From CAVPDE01 sp963707125 (GTDB lineage Bacteria; Desulfobacterota; DSM-4660; Desulfatiglandales; HGW-15): DNA of 64,000 nt. A model generated the notes under the pieces. That model was given only the letters and a program-made list of their open reading frames with translations, made no database searches and had not been told where the DNA came from. Both the position numbers and the translations under genes were made by a program. Positions 16,180 through 25,155 of the stretch are shown here, one piece after another (positions within the stretch are counted from its first letter, which is position 1; each line of letters opens with the position of its first letter). The stretch lies in contig CAVPOU010000004.1 in the NCBI GenBank assembly GCA_963707125.1, forward strand, positions 186,001-250,000, in the 5' to 3' direction.

Positions 16180-16349
16180 GATCTCATCTGTTGTTTTAGG
16201 TCTTATTCGCTGTGCAAATGGTCCGTTGTCAGTCGTCCATTGTCAGTTGTCATCAATCGGCAGTCACCGCCAGTAAACTGCCGCCGTAATTTCATCTTGT
16301 GGGTTTAGATTCTCCACTACGGACCAAGGACCACGGACAACGGACACAT
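16180..16349. repeat. Low-complexity word repeats
   Basis: Tracts such as CCATTGTCAGTTGTC (about 16215-16252) and GGACCAAGGACCACGGACAA (about 16321-16341) between the synthetase and the livF-like gene. These are degenerate 6-8 base words, of the same style as other intergenic tracts in the window but with different spelling. Confidence 0.6.
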
Positions 16350-17096
16350 CTAAACGCCGAAATAGGCGGCCCTTACATCGGGGTTATTCAACAATTCCTG
16401 TCGCGTCCCTTCCATCACCGCCGTGCCGTTTTCGAGGATGAAAGCGTAATCCACAATGGGAAGCACGGGCCGCGCGTACTGTTCCGTCACAAGGATAGAA
16501 ATCTGTTTCTCGGCCCCGATGACCTTCGTAGCGCGAATCAGGATCGCTTGCATCAAGGGGCTTAAACCCAGAAGCGGTTCATCCAGAAGAAGAAGGTCCG
16601 GTTGCGCCATGAGCGCGCGGCCGATGGCCAGCATTTGCTGCTCCCCTCCGCTCAGGAAACCCCCCACCCGTTTCTTGAGTTTCACCAGAGCAGGAAAGAG
16701 CTTAAAAACGTAGTCCAGGGTCTCCTTCGCCTGGGCAGGAGAAGCAAGGTATCCCCCGATACGAAGGTTCTCGAGAACACTGCTCTCCTTAAATATCCGG
16801 CGTCTTTCGGGACACAGGATGAGCCCCCTTCTCGCCCTCTCGCTCGGCTTTAGTTTTGTGATGTCTATTCCCTTGTACTGGATCTTTCCCGAGACCGTGA
16901 TTCGTTCTCCGCCGGCCATTTCCTCTTTCTTCTTGATATCCTCCATGATGCCGGAGAGGGTGTACATCAGCGTGGACTTGCCGGCGCTGTTGGCGCCGAA
17001 AATCCCCACGATCCTGTTCTCCTCGCAACGGATGTTCACGTTGTTGAGAGCGAGCATGTTCTCGTAGAAGACCATCAGGCCGGTGGCTTCAAGCAT
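16350..17096 (-). CDS. livF: Branched-chain amino-acid-type ABC transporter ATPase (LivF)
   Basis: 248 residues; Walker A GANSAGKST, ABC signature LSGGEQQMLAIGRAL, Walker B LLLLDEPLLGLSP. It starts 8 bases inside the end of the second ATPase gene, showing coupling. An insertion after the Walker A helix (MEDIKKKEEMAGGERITVSG) is longer than in standard LivF. Powers uptake with the partner ATPase, two permeases and the binding protein upstream. LivF/LivG systems also carry urea, amides and aromatic acids. Confidence 0.92.
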   Translation of the reverse strand: MLEATGLMVFYENMLALNNVNIRCEENRIVGIFGANSAGKSTLMYTLSGIMEDIKKKEEMAGGERITVSGKIQYKGIDITKLKPSERARRGLILCPERRRIFKESSVLENLRIGGYLASPAQAKETLDYVFKLFPALVKLKKRVGGFLSGGEQQMLAIGRALMAQPDLLLLDEPLLGLSPLMQAILIRATKVIGAEKQISILVTEQYARPVLPIVDYAFILENGTAVMEGTRQELLNNPDVRAAYFGV

Positions 17097-17883
17097 AGGT
17101 CATGACCTCCTCCACCTCCTCCGACCCGAAGTAGGCCTCCTTCACTTTCGCATTGGCCATGACCTCATCAGGAGTCCCTTCCACGAGCTTTTCTCCAAAG
17201 TTCAACACCATCACCCTGCTGGCCACCCGGAAGAGCTCCCGCAGGCGGTGCTCGATCATGATCAGCGTGATGCCCTCCATCTGCAACCGCTCGATGAGAG
17301 GCACCATGCTTGCAATTTCGCTCATGCTCAGCCCTGAAAAAACTTCATCGCAAAGGATGATCTCAGGTTTCAGGGCAAGGCACCGGGCGAGCTCGAGCCG
17401 TTTGAGATAGCCGGTCGGCAGGGATGAAGCCAGCTTATAAGGCACGAAGGAATCCCTCTCAAACCCGATCTCTTCAAGGATATCAATCCCCACGGTGTTC
17501 CTGTCTCCCAGCTTTCCTCCCCCTCGCCATCCTCCTGTTCTCTTTGCCCTTGGCGAGAAAAGCGGAATGACCAGATTTTTGTAGGCCGGCAGGCTGAAGT
17601 ACGGACGCATGATTTGAAAGGTCCTCGTAACACCGAGGTCTGCGATCTTGTGAGCCGGCTTTCCCGTAATCTCCCGGCCTTTGAAAAAAATCTTTCCCGA
17701 CGTCATCGTCACGAAACCGGTGATGCAGTTGACCAGGGTCGTCTTGCCTGATCCGTTGGGGCCGATGATGCCCAAGATCTCTCCCCGGTTCACATCAAAA
17801 CTCACCCGGTTCAGAGCCAGGATGCCGCCGAAAGCCTTGGTTGCCTCTTCCACGTGGAGCATGGGCTGATTGTCCGTTTTCAT
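17089..17883 (-). CDS. livG: Branched-chain amino-acid-type ABC transporter ATPase (LivG)
   Basis: 264 residues; Walker A GPNGSGKTTLVN, Walker B region EIILCDEVFSGLS. The signature is degenerate: LPTGYLKRLELARCLA instead of the usual LSxGxxRRLEIARAL, and the Walker B Glu is followed by Val rather than Pro. The C-terminal end has the LivG-specific tail (VEGTPDEVMANAKVKEAYFG). Together with LivF it should form the ATPase heterodimer. Confidence 0.92.
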   Translation of the reverse strand: MKTDNQPMLHVEEATKAFGGILALNRVSFDVNRGEILGIIGPNGSGKTTLVNCITGFVTMTSGKIFFKGREITGKPAHKIADLGVTRTFQIMRPYFSLPAYKNLVIPLFSPRAKRTGGWRGGGKLGDRNTVGIDILEEIGFERDSFVPYKLASSLPTGYLKRLELARCLALKPEIILCDEVFSGLSMSEIASMVPLIERLQMEGITLIMIEHRLRELFRVASRVMVLNFGEKLVEGTPDEVMANAKVKEAYFGSEEVEEVMTYA

Positions 17884-17889
17884 TGGTTC

Positions 17890-17930
17890 TCGCCTTTAAC
17901 CTTGAACCCTGAACCTTGAACCTATTTTTA
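17890..17930. repeat. CCTTGAACCCTGAA word repeat
   Basis: Short degenerate tandem words (CCTTGAACCCTGAACCTTGA) between livM and livG. Confidence 0.55.
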
Positions 17931-18941
17931 TATCTTCACCCACCGCTCGAATTGATGGTATTTGCGCTGGCCGTAGACCATGAGTCCCTCGCTTTTGAAA
18001 ACGATGAACGCCATGAGGATAATGGCATAGAAAGCGATGCGCAAGGTCCCAAACTCTCTCAACAGCTCGGAGACGGGTACGAGGATAAAACAGCCGATGA
18101 CCGGGCCCACGAGAGTACCGCCGCCGCCGATGACGGTTGCAGCAATGGGGAGGATGGAAAAATCCAGGGCAAAAAGGGAAATCCCGGAAAACATGTAAAT
18201 GTGGGTCAGGCAGGCCCCGGCAAGACATCCCATGGTGGAGGCGATGAAAACCGCCACCGCCTTGTAATAGGTGATGCTCATCCCGGAAGCACGCACCGCC
18301 TGGTCATTGTCTTTGACTCCCCGAAACACCAGGCCGATATCCATGTTCACCAGCCGTCTGAGCCCGAACAGGAACAGGATCACCATGAGAAGGACGAAGT
18401 ACTGCTCTACCCAGGAGTACGGGAAACTGTCGACTCCCATGATTCCGTCCGTACCCCCGAAAATGTTGAGAGCTTCGATAATCCGCATCGCCGCCAGGGG
18501 ATACATCAGGCTTACGATAGCGAAATAAACCCCCCTCAAGGGGAGGCACGGGAGGAGAAGCAGGGTGCAGATCGCCGCACCGGACACCGAAGCAATGGGG
18601 ATCGTCAGGATGATCGAAAGGCCCAGATGTTTGTTCAGGAGCGCAGCGATGTAGGCGCCCGTGCCTATGAAAAGAGCGCCTCCCAGGGAGACGAGCCCCA
18701 CGTAATGAGCCAGGAAGTCAAAGCTCAAGGCAAGAAGGGCATAAAGGCAGACATTGGAAATGACCCGCTGCCAGTAAAGGCTCGGCACCACGAGAGGCAA
18801 CAGAAGCAACCCCACAATGAGCACTAACCTGGGCAAGACGAGATAGCCCAGTTCCCTCCAGGACAAAAGCGCATAGATCCCATCGGATCGCACCTTGATG
18901 CCCCGGTCCAGTCTCTCCTTTCGACGATCTGCACTGGTCAT
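17928..18941 (-). CDS. livM: Branched-chain amino-acid-type ABC permease (LivM)
   Basis: About 337 residues, eight or more hydrophobic segments, with the LivM-type EAA-like loop (SVSGAAICTLLLLPCLPLRGVYFAIVSLMYPLAAMRI) and the GGGGTLVGPVIGC motif near the end. I start at the ATG 18939-18941 (MTSADRRKERLD); the longer frame runs into an inserted small element whose end abuts this ATG. The native ribosome site has therefore been replaced by element sequence (GAGACTATTAAT before ATG), which may reduce translation. Confidence 0.88.
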   Translation of the reverse strand: MTSADRRKERLDRGIKVRSDGIYALLSWRELGYLVLPRLVLIVGLLLLPLVVPSLYWQRVISNVCLYALLALSFDFLAHYVGLVSLGGALFIGTGAYIAALLNKHLGLSIILTIPIASVSGAAICTLLLLPCLPLRGVYFAIVSLMYPLAAMRIIEALNIFGGTDGIMGVDSFPYSWVEQYFVLLMVILFLFGLRRLVNMDIGLVFRGVKDNDQAVRASGMSITYYKAVAVFIASTMGCLAGACLTHIYMFSGISLFALDFSILPIAATVIGGGGTLVGPVIGCFILVPVSELLREFGTLRIAFYAIILMAFIVFKSEGLMVYGQRKYHQFERWVKI

Positions 18942-18942
18942 A

Positions 18943-19062
18943 TTAATAGTCTCGAAATAGTATTGACAGTCCATTCCCCCTCACCCCAACCCTCTCCCCC
19001 AATCGTGGGGGAGAGGGTTGGGTGAGGGGGCCGATGCGCATCAAAATACATAAGGGACCCCT
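18943..19062. mobile_element. MITE-B copy 2 between livH and livM
   Basis: Left end TTAATAGTCTCGAAATAGTA matches the inverted right end of MITE-B copy 1 (5883-6004); the internal CCCTCACCC...GGGTGAGGG palindrome and the sequence around GGTCCC at the other side also match. TA precedes the left end (18941-18942). The right end is decayed. It lies between two operon genes with its end at the livM start codon. Confidence 0.75.
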
Positions 19063-19068
19063 GATGGT

Positions 19069-19944
19069 TCAGACTCTTTCTTCGAGCTCCTTTTGGCGTC
19101 CGAAAAGACCTGAAGGCCGCATGATAAGGGTGAAAATGATGGCAAGGAGAGCCACGACCATCTGATAGTGGCTGCCCAGGTACACAACGGTCAGGATCTG
19201 GGCAAAGCCGATCAGGAATGCCGCCAGCACGGCTCCCATCCAGCTCCCCAGGCCCCCAACGATGCAAACGGCGATGGCCAGGATCAGGACGTTGTATCCG
19301 GCTTCCACCACAATGTTCCCGAGAGGAAGAAGCAGAATGGCCGCCAGGCCTGCGAGCATTGACCCGAAGGCCGTGGCCAGAAGCGCCATCCTGTCCGAGT
19401 CAATTCCCAGCATGAGAGCCGCCCGCTCATCCTGAGCCATGCCCCGGAGAGCCAGGCCGATTCGCGTGTAATGGGTAAACAGCCATAGCAGAGCAATGAC
19501 GGCTACGCCGATCCCAACGATCAACAGGCGGTGGATATCGACCGGAACGCCCCCCAGGGTCACACTCCCTGCAATGAAGACGGGCAGCGTGTAGGTCATG
19601 CCCTTGAACCCGCCCCAGCGCAATCCTTCCAGGATGGCGAGGCCGATGGCATAAGAGGCGATGATCTCCGAGATGGCCATCCCCCTCACCCGGATCAGCA
19701 TGAACCGGTAGATCAGGGCGCCAAGGATGCCCGTGATGAGAATGGCGATGAACGCGCTGAGAAAATAGCTCAGGCCCACGGCTTTCAGGAAGGTCCATGT
19801 GACGAAGCCTGCAACCACATAGATGGCGCCGTGGGCAAAGTTGGGGACCCGGCTAATGCCGTAGACCAGGGCAAAACCCAGGGCCATCAGAGCCAGAGCG
19901 ATGCTGTTGATCGTTCCGTAGATCAGGATTTGCAGGATTTCCAT
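19069..19944 (-). CDS. livH: Branched-chain amino-acid-type ABC permease (LivH)
   Basis: 291 residues with about eight membrane segments. Family features are the N-terminal NSIALALMALGFALVYGISRVPNFAHGAIYVVAGF and the C-terminal GGLGSWMGAVLAAFLIG. Forms the membrane channel with LivM. It is separated from the binding-protein gene by 330 bases of palindromic repeats, yet orientation and content say one transport system. Confidence 0.92.
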   Translation of the reverse strand: MEILQILIYGTINSIALALMALGFALVYGISRVPNFAHGAIYVVAGFVTWTFLKAVGLSYFLSAFIAILITGILGALIYRFMLIRVRGMAISEIIASYAIGLAILEGLRWGGFKGMTYTLPVFIAGSVTLGGVPVDIHRLLIVGIGVAVIALLWLFTHYTRIGLALRGMAQDERAALMLGIDSDRMALLATAFGSMLAGLAAILLLPLGNIVVEAGYNVLILAIAVCIVGGLGSWMGAVLAAFLIGFAQILTVVYLGSHYQMVVALLAIIFTLIMRPSGLFGRQKELEERV

Positions 19945-20274
19945 GGGTGCTCACATCGAATCAGGATTTTCTTTGATACACCCTAAAATCCCCCCTGCCC
20001 CTTGCAGCTGATAAAAAATCGGGGAGCCTCTTTAATCCCCCTCACCCCGACCCTCTCCCACAGGGGGAGAGGGAGGTAACGCTCGGGGATAAGAAGGCAA
20101 ATCCCCTCCCCTGGTGGGAGGGGACAAAGGGGAGGGGGAAACAATTAACCTGTGGTATATTGGCCATCTTTTCCACCCCCACCTTTACCCGCCTCTGGCG
20201 GGCTTACCCTCCCCCATCAAGGGGGAGGGTTATCTCAAGTTGCCGGACAGGCTCGATGGGGGGATTTTTAAAAC
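19945..20274. repeat. Intergenic palindromes between livK-like and livH genes
   Basis: No gene in 330 bases. Three palindromic units are visible: CCCTCACCC...GGGAGAGGG (20038-20072), CCCCTCCCC...GGGGAGGGG (20101-20138) and CCCTCCCCCATCAAGGGGGAGGG (about 20209-20231). They could attenuate transcription between the abundant binding protein and the membrane subunits, but they are also dispersed repeats elsewhere (28100-28195). Confidence 0.6.
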
Positions 20275-21546
20275 CTACTTCTTCATCCACGGCGGCAGTT
20301 GGATTTCGCCTGTCGCGATGCTCTTGGGATAGACCACGATCCTTTTCCCGGCCTGCCACTGGAGGATGGTGCCCACAGCCCCTTCTTTGGGGTCAGAGGC
20401 AGGAATCACCTGGTGGTTCTTGGGATTAAAGCGGATCCTGCCGTAAACACCCATCAGGTCCGTCTTCTCAAGGGCGTCCACAACCTTGTCTGAATCAATG
20501 CTGTTGGCCCGCTCAATGGCATCCTTCAGGACATAGACCGCCATGTAACTGCTGGAGCTGCCCAAGCCTTCGGGCTCGATGTTCCACTTCTTGGTATAAG
20601 CATCATAGAATTTCATGGTCCAGTCCGTGGCTTTGGAAGGAGCGTTTCCTGCGTTCACCACGTTGCAGAGCGTGTACTCACCCTTGCCGTCCGTGGCCTT
20701 CCAGAAGCCCGGCTGCTCGGCCGCCGCTAGGGTGGAGCCAAAGGGCAGAGCCGGGATTTTGAGCTCATACCATTGCTTCAGCAGGATAGAGCTTTCAGGC
20801 ATGTCCATCCAGATGTTCAGCACCTGAGCCTCTGTATTCTTAGCCTTCAGCAGTCCCATGGAGAAATCCGTGGTTCCTGTTGGGTAAACCTCTGTTCCTG
20901 TCACGGTCCAGCCCTGCGCCGCAGCGACCTTGGCTATGATTTCACCTCCCCCTCGCGCATGAGCCACGTCCTGGACCATGATAAACACTTTGTTGAGACC
21001 TGCCTTTTCCTTGAGCTCAGCGAAGCAGGCCATGATTTCTTTGACGAGCTGTCCGGCTTCACCGTGGATGCGGAAGCAGTACTTCAGTTTGTCATATTCT
21101 TTTTCGACCCTTGCATGATATGCGGGAGTGAGGACGCCTGTTGTCAGAATGGAGACCTTCTTGTATTTGCCGAGGAGGTCCATGGCGGCAAGGGCGGCTT
21201 CCGACCGGACAGGCCCCCCGATAATGAAATCGGCCTTCTTTTCAAGGATCAGCTTCTCAACGGCCATGAGAGCGTCACTGACCGGCACGCCCGGTTCAAG
21301 GTCTCTGGTGTCGATCACCTCAACTTTAAAGGGGACTTTCTTCCCGCCCACGTTGACGCCTCCCTGGGCGTTAATCTCTTCCACCGCAAGCTTGACGCCC
21401 CTCTCCGCATCCCACCCGTACAGGAACGCGGTGGAAAGGGGACACCCGATCACGATGTTGTCCGCAGCATACACAGCGGAGATCGGGGCAAAAAGCAGGA
21501 TCAAAGCCGATAGGAGTGTAATAATGGAAAGCCGTTTCTCTTTCAT
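20275..21546 (-). CDS. ABC transporter substrate-binding protein (Leu/Ile/Val-binding family)
   Basis: 423 residues with a clear signal peptide (LSIITLLSALILLFAPISAVYA) and type I periplasmic-binding-protein fold (IVIGCPLSTAFLYGWDAERGVKLAVEEINAQGGVNVGGKKV ... FIIGGPVRSEAALAAMDLL). GGAGGAGG lies before the ATG. It is the first gene of the transport operon livK-like / livH / livM / livG / livF / acyl-CoA synthetase / (formerly) response regulator. The ligand is unknown; the linked CoA ligase points to a carboxylic acid rather than an amino acid. Confidence 0.9.
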   Translation of the reverse strand: MKEKRLSIITLLSALILLFAPISAVYAADNIVIGCPLSTAFLYGWDAERGVKLAVEEINAQGGVNVGGKKVPFKVEVIDTRDLEPGVPVSDALMAVEKLILEKKADFIIGGPVRSEAALAAMDLLGKYKKVSILTTGVLTPAYHARVEKEYDKLKYCFRIHGEAGQLVKEIMACFAELKEKAGLNKVFIMVQDVAHARGGGEIIAKVAAAQGWTVTGTEVYPTGTTDFSMGLLKAKNTEAQVLNIWMDMPESSILLKQWYELKIPALPFGSTLAAAEQPGFWKATDGKGEYTLCNVVNAGNAPSKATDWTMKFYDAYTKKWNIEPEGLGSSSSYMAVYVLKDAIERANSIDSDKVVDALEKTDLMGVYGRIRFNPKNHQVIPASDPKEGAVGTILQWQAGKRIVVYPKSIATGEIQLPPWMKK

Positions 21547-22125
21547 GGTCGTCCCTCCTCCAAAAAGGTCAACAGGTTCATATCCCTTGAGATGATCGCC
21601 ATCTCATGCCCTTTTCCTAGGCGGCACGGATTCCGCGACCGCCTTGTTGAGCCATTCCTGTGAAAAACCGACTTCTAGTTTAGATTAAGTGAGATGCGTC
21701 TAATGCAGGCCTTTGGCCGCAACCAAATAACCTCAGCCGATGAACTGAATGAATATCGAATGTCGAACAAGGTTTACCCGCCTTCGGCGGCGCCACAGGC
21801 GACCAGGGAATTCCGAATGATGAAGACTAATGGAAAAACGAGTTCAATTCAACCAAAAAATATGGCAAAAGAAGAAGACAGCCGCCTTCGCTAAAGCTAG
21901 GGCGGGCCAAGGAATACAGGAGACAGTAGTCAGTAGAATAGCAAAGGCAGGAATATTGGAAGAGTGGTGTACTCCGTACCCGTTATACATTTCTTGACCC
22001 TTCGACTACGCTCAAGGTCAACCCTGAGCATGGCCCGTGCGAAAGCACGGGGTAGCCGAAGGGTTGACTTGACCGGAGCAGGTGATTAATGTTCTTCCAG
22101 TAAATCCAATGTACTTCAGGATCCT
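21547..22125. other. Intergenic region with a TTCGACTACGCTCAAGGTC-type palindrome
   Basis: About 580 bases between divergent operons without a convincing gene. Positions 21990-22070 hold a strong palindrome (CCCTTCGACTACGCTCAAGG ... CCGAAGGG), with an inner stem CCGTGC/GCACGG. Positions 21700-21725 (TAATGCAGGCCTTTGGCC) resemble 1643-1668 upstream of def (TTATGCAGGCCCTGGGCT). The liv promoter must be here, but I found no clear -35/-10 pair. Confidence 0.5.
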
Positions 22126-23064
22126 ATGCCAGGCAAAGATTACTACAAAATCCTTGAAGTTCCCCGAACCGCGACTCACGAAGAAATCAAGAAATCCTAT
22201 CGCAAGCTCGCAATGAAATATCACCCGGACAGAAACAAGGGCGATAAAACGTCGGAGTCCAAGTTCAAAGGCATCAATGAAGCGTATGCGGTCCTGAGCA
22301 ATGAGGAGAAGAGAAAGCAGTACGATACGTTCGGCGCCGAAGGGTTCGGACGACGATTCAGTCAGGAGGACATTTTCCGTGACTTTGATTTTTCGAGCAT
22401 CTTCAAGGAGTTCGGCTTCGGCGGGGGCGGGAGCGTTTTCAGCCAGTTCTTCGGAGGAGGAGCGGGCCGGGGATTTTCCGGAAACCGCGGCTACGGCAGT
22501 GATGCGTCGTTTCAGGATTTTCGCGGCCGGCCTCAAGTGATGAAAGGCCAGGATCTCACCTATGAGCTGGCTTTGACCCTCGAAGAGGCAGCCGAATCGA
22601 CCACGAAAGTGATCTCCTATCGTGAAGGTGGAGGGCAGGAGACGGTCTCCGTCAAAGTGCCGGCCGGGATTTCTACCGGGAAAAAGCTGAGGCTCTCAGG
22701 CAAAGGAGCAGCCAGCCCTCACGGCGGTCCCAGGGGCGACCTTTATGTTCTCATCCGGGTTCTCGATCACCCGGTTTTCAAAAGAGATGGAGAGGATCTC
22801 ACGTTGACCAAGGAGATCAGGTTCACTGAAGCCGTTTCAGGCACGGAAATCGAGGTGGCCACCATTGACCAGAAAACTCTTCGTCTCAAAATTCCCCCCG
22901 GAACACAGAACAACGCGAAACTCAGAATGAAAGGCTACGGGATGCCCCGTATGGACGGCAGCGGGCGGGGTGATGCCTATGTCCAGGTTTCCATTGCCGT
23001 GCCTGCCAAGTTGAGCAAGAAACAGAAAGCTCTCCTCAAGGAGATGGAAGAAGCGGGATTCTAA
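22126..23064 (+). CDS. DnaJ/CbpA-type co-chaperone without zinc domain
   Basis: 312 residues: J domain (1-70) with HPD (YHPDRNKG), a Gly/Phe-rich region (about 95-140), then the two DnaJ C-terminal beta domains. The four CxxCxGxG zinc repeats of true DnaJ are absent, placing it with CbpA/type II Hsp40. It would stimulate a DnaK ATPase. Its TAA used to abut the ATG of the next gene; a MITE now separates them by 200 bp. Confidence 0.92.
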   Translation: MPGKDYYKILEVPRTATHEEIKKSYRKLAMKYHPDRNKGDKTSESKFKGINEAYAVLSNEEKRKQYDTFGAEGFGRRFSQEDIFRDFDFSSIFKEFGFGGGGSVFSQFFGGGAGRGFSGNRGYGSDASFQDFRGRPQVMKGQDLTYELALTLEEAAESTTKVISYREGGGQETVSVKVPAGISTGKKLRLSGKGAASPHGGPRGDLYVLIRVLDHPVFKRDGEDLTLTKEIRFTEAVSGTEIEVATIDQKTLRLKIPPGTQNNAKLRMKGYGMPRMDGSGRGDAYVQVSIAVPAKLSKKQKALLKEMEEAGF

Positions 23065-23070
23065 ATGAAG

Positions 23071-23262
23071 GTAACTGCTCAGGTGTTTAGGCTGAAGGCT
23101 GAAGACTGAAGGGCAATAATGATCATCCATGACACAATCACCTGCCAACCTGCCTGCCACGGCGGCGCAGGCAGGCGTATCCAAACGATCTTGGCTTTGT
23201 GTGATCGCGCATGCCTTTTCCTTCAGTCTATCTACCTTCAGTCTATCTACCTGAGTAGTTAC
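23071..23262. mobile_element. MITE-A copy 3 (IS66-like ends)
   Basis: 192 bp, ends GTAACTGCTCAGGTG / GTAACTACTCAGGTA, exact 8-bp duplication AAATGAAG (23063-23070 and 23263-23270). It carries the nested hairpin at 23149-23175. The duplication includes the start codon of the downstream gene, so an ATG AAG is left on both sides. Confidence 0.9.
23149..23175. repeat. Nested 27-bp hairpin element in MITE-A copy 3
   Basis: Same sequence and same position as in MITE-A copy 1 (8111-8137); absent in copy 2 and at another position in copy 4. Confidence 0.75.
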
Positions 23263-23264
23263 AA

Positions 23265-24236
23265 ATGAAGGCCCTCTGCGTGTTCTCGGGCGGGCTGGAC
23301 AGCATGCTCGCCGCGCAAATCATCCGGGCCCAGGGAGTCGATGTCCTGGGCCTTTTTTTTGAAACGCCCTTTTTCTCCTCACACCGGGCAAGGATATCCG
23401 CTAAGGCCATCCACCTTCCTCTCAAAGTCGTTGACCTGACGGGACCTCACCTCGAGGTCGTCAAACATCCGGCCCACGGCTACGGCGGGAACATGAATCC
23501 CTGTATCGACTGCCATGCCCTGATGCTTCGCAAGGCAGGCGAGATGCTCGAAGAGGAAGAGGCAAACTTCATCATTACCGGCGAAGTCCTGGGACAGAGG
23601 CCCATGTCCCAGAACCTCAAGGCCCTTTCCATTGTATCCACGCAAAGCGGTTTCCCCAAGCTCATCTTGAGACCTCTCTCCGCCAAGCTTCTACAAATGA
23701 CGATCCCTGAGGAACAGGGATGGGTTGGAAGAGACCTTCTGTTGAACTTCTCAGGTAGAAGCCGAAAACCCCAAATGGCGCTTGCCCGGGAACTTAACAT
23801 CACCGATTACCCCGCTCCGGCGGGGGGATGTCTCCTGACCGATCCGAATTTTTCAAAACGACTGAAAGATCTGTTTTCCAGCGAGCCTCATTTCGAGATC
23901 CGGGAAATAGAACTGATGAAAGTAGGCCGCCATTTCCGGCTCGGTCCCCACGCAAGACTCGTGGTGGGAAGAAACAAAGGAGAAAACGAGACCATCGTCT
24001 CCCTGGCAAAACCTGGAGACCTTCTCCTCACCGCACAATCCGTTCCGGGCCCGAACGTCCTGGCCTTGGGCGATCTCACTCCGGAGCTCGAGATCCTTGC
24101 AGCCGCGATCACAGCGTCTTACAGCGATGCGAGAGACAGTGAACCGACCGAAGTCAGGCTTGAAGTAAAAGGCCAAGAGAGAACCGTGTCGGTTGAAAAG
24201 CTTTCCAAGAGTGGATTCCAGAAGATGATGATTTGA
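23265..24236 (+). CDS. PP-loop ATPase, thiouridylase-like (MnmA/ThiI-related)
   Basis: 323 residues starting with a PP-loop (CVFSGGLDSMLAAQII, residues 5-20) that binds ATP and adenylates a substrate. Downstream CIDCHALMLRKA and ITGEVLGQRPMSQ resemble the catalytic region of tRNA thiolation enzymes, and YPAPAGGCLLTDPNFSKRLKDL is the middle domain seen in this uncharacterised family. The C-terminal 100 residues form a separate domain (GPHARLVVGRNKGENE). tRNA sulphur modification is a family-based guess. The current leader is MITE sequence without a recognisable ribosome site, so expression may have dropped after the insertion. Confidence 0.8.
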   Translation: MKALCVFSGGLDSMLAAQIIRAQGVDVLGLFFETPFFSSHRARISAKAIHLPLKVVDLTGPHLEVVKHPAHGYGGNMNPCIDCHALMLRKAGEMLEEEEANFIITGEVLGQRPMSQNLKALSIVSTQSGFPKLILRPLSAKLLQMTIPEEQGWVGRDLLLNFSGRSRKPQMALARELNITDYPAPAGGCLLTDPNFSKRLKDLFSSEPHFEIREIELMKVGRHFRLGPHARLVVGRNKGENETIVSLAKPGDLLLTAQSVPGPNVLALGDLTPELEILAAAITASYSDARDSEPTEVRLEVKGQERTVSVEKLSKSGFQKMMI

Positions 24237-24258
24237 GAGGCTCGGAGGTAAGTTCCCC

Positions 24259-25101
24259 TTACTGCCGCAGGAACCTTTGCTGGAAGGTTTTTAACTTGAT
24301 CTCTTCAATCTTTTGCTGGTTCATCTTTATTCTTCTCTCGTATTCCGTAATCTCGGCCTCTACCTTGTGAACCTTTTGGTCCAGACTATGGACCTTCACG
24401 CTCAGATCCATAATCTCCACCTTCTGCTGCCGGCTCAGATTGTCTCCCTGTGAAGACTCCGCTCTGGCGGCAAGCTCATCCCTTTCTTTCCTTACAGATG
24501 CGATCTGTGCTCTTTGCGACTGGATGTAAGCTTTGCTCTCGGCAATCTGTTTCTGAAGGCTTCCCTCTCTGTCCATGGTCACACCGAGGTAAATCGCAGG
24601 GCCCAGAGCCAGAAGGAGAAGCAAAATAACGGTTTTAATGACCAGGGAAACAACGGAGGAAACGAGACTCCCTGCGGTCTTCGCTCCCTTCACGACGGCA
24701 TCTTTCTTCGTGTACTCCTCGACCCCTCCTTCAACCTTACTCTTGATGGTCTTGATCGCCATAGCCAGGGTCTGGACGGCCTCCTCCATCTCCGTTCCGA
24801 GAGTGCCGACCGTGCACTTATCCGTCACCCTTCTATCAGGGCTTTGAAGAAGCTCCGCTTGAGAGTGAAGTTCGTCCAGGAGGCTGTCCGTATCTACATC
24901 TTCCACGAACTTACCAACGAACATCATTTTGAGAGAAAGAATATCCTCTCTCAAGTGCTCGATAGACTCATCCATGGCATGACCGATTTTCTTGAGGAAC
25001 ACTTCTTCGCAAAGGAAGGCCTTACCAATGCTCAGAAGGATAGCCTTGTCCCTGATTTCGCTAAGAGAGAGAAAACTTGGCTGGGGGGCAGCAGCACTCA
25101 T
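24259..25101 (-). CDS. Coiled-coil membrane protein of unknown function
   Basis: About 280 residues from the ATG at 25099-25101 (a TTG further upstream would add 18). No known family. N-terminal 130 residues are helical and charged; one strong membrane segment lies near residues 150-175 (SVVSLVIKTVILLLLLALGPAIYLGV); the C-terminal 100 residues form a long coiled coil with heptads (AESKAYIQSQRAQIASVRKERDEL ... VEAEITEYERRIKMNQQKIEEIK). The layout suggests a membrane-anchored scaffold. It is convergent with the PP-loop gene. Confidence 0.65.
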   Translation of the reverse strand: MSAAAPQPSFLSLSEIRDKAILLSIGKAFLCEEVFLKKIGHAMDESIEHLREDILSLKMMFVGKFVEDVDTDSLLDELHSQAELLQSPDRRVTDKCTVGTLGTEMEEAVQTLAMAIKTIKSKVEGGVEEYTKKDAVVKGAKTAGSLVSSVVSLVIKTVILLLLLALGPAIYLGVTMDREGSLQKQIAESKAYIQSQRAQIASVRKERDELAARAESSQGDNLSRQQKVEIMDLSVKVHSLDQKVHKVEAEITEYERRIKMNQQKIEEIKLKTFQQRFLRQ

Positions 25102-25155
25102 GTTTCCACATCCTCGGTCTTCAGAAAATCCACCATCCCTTAGAGGGATCGACAA

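Noticed and set aside
17696..17720. Stable RNA genes (tRNA, riboswitch) in the gaps
   Set aside because: I checked the larger intergenic regions by eye for tRNA arms and known riboswitch cores and saw none convincing; hairpins present are explained by dispersed palindromes.
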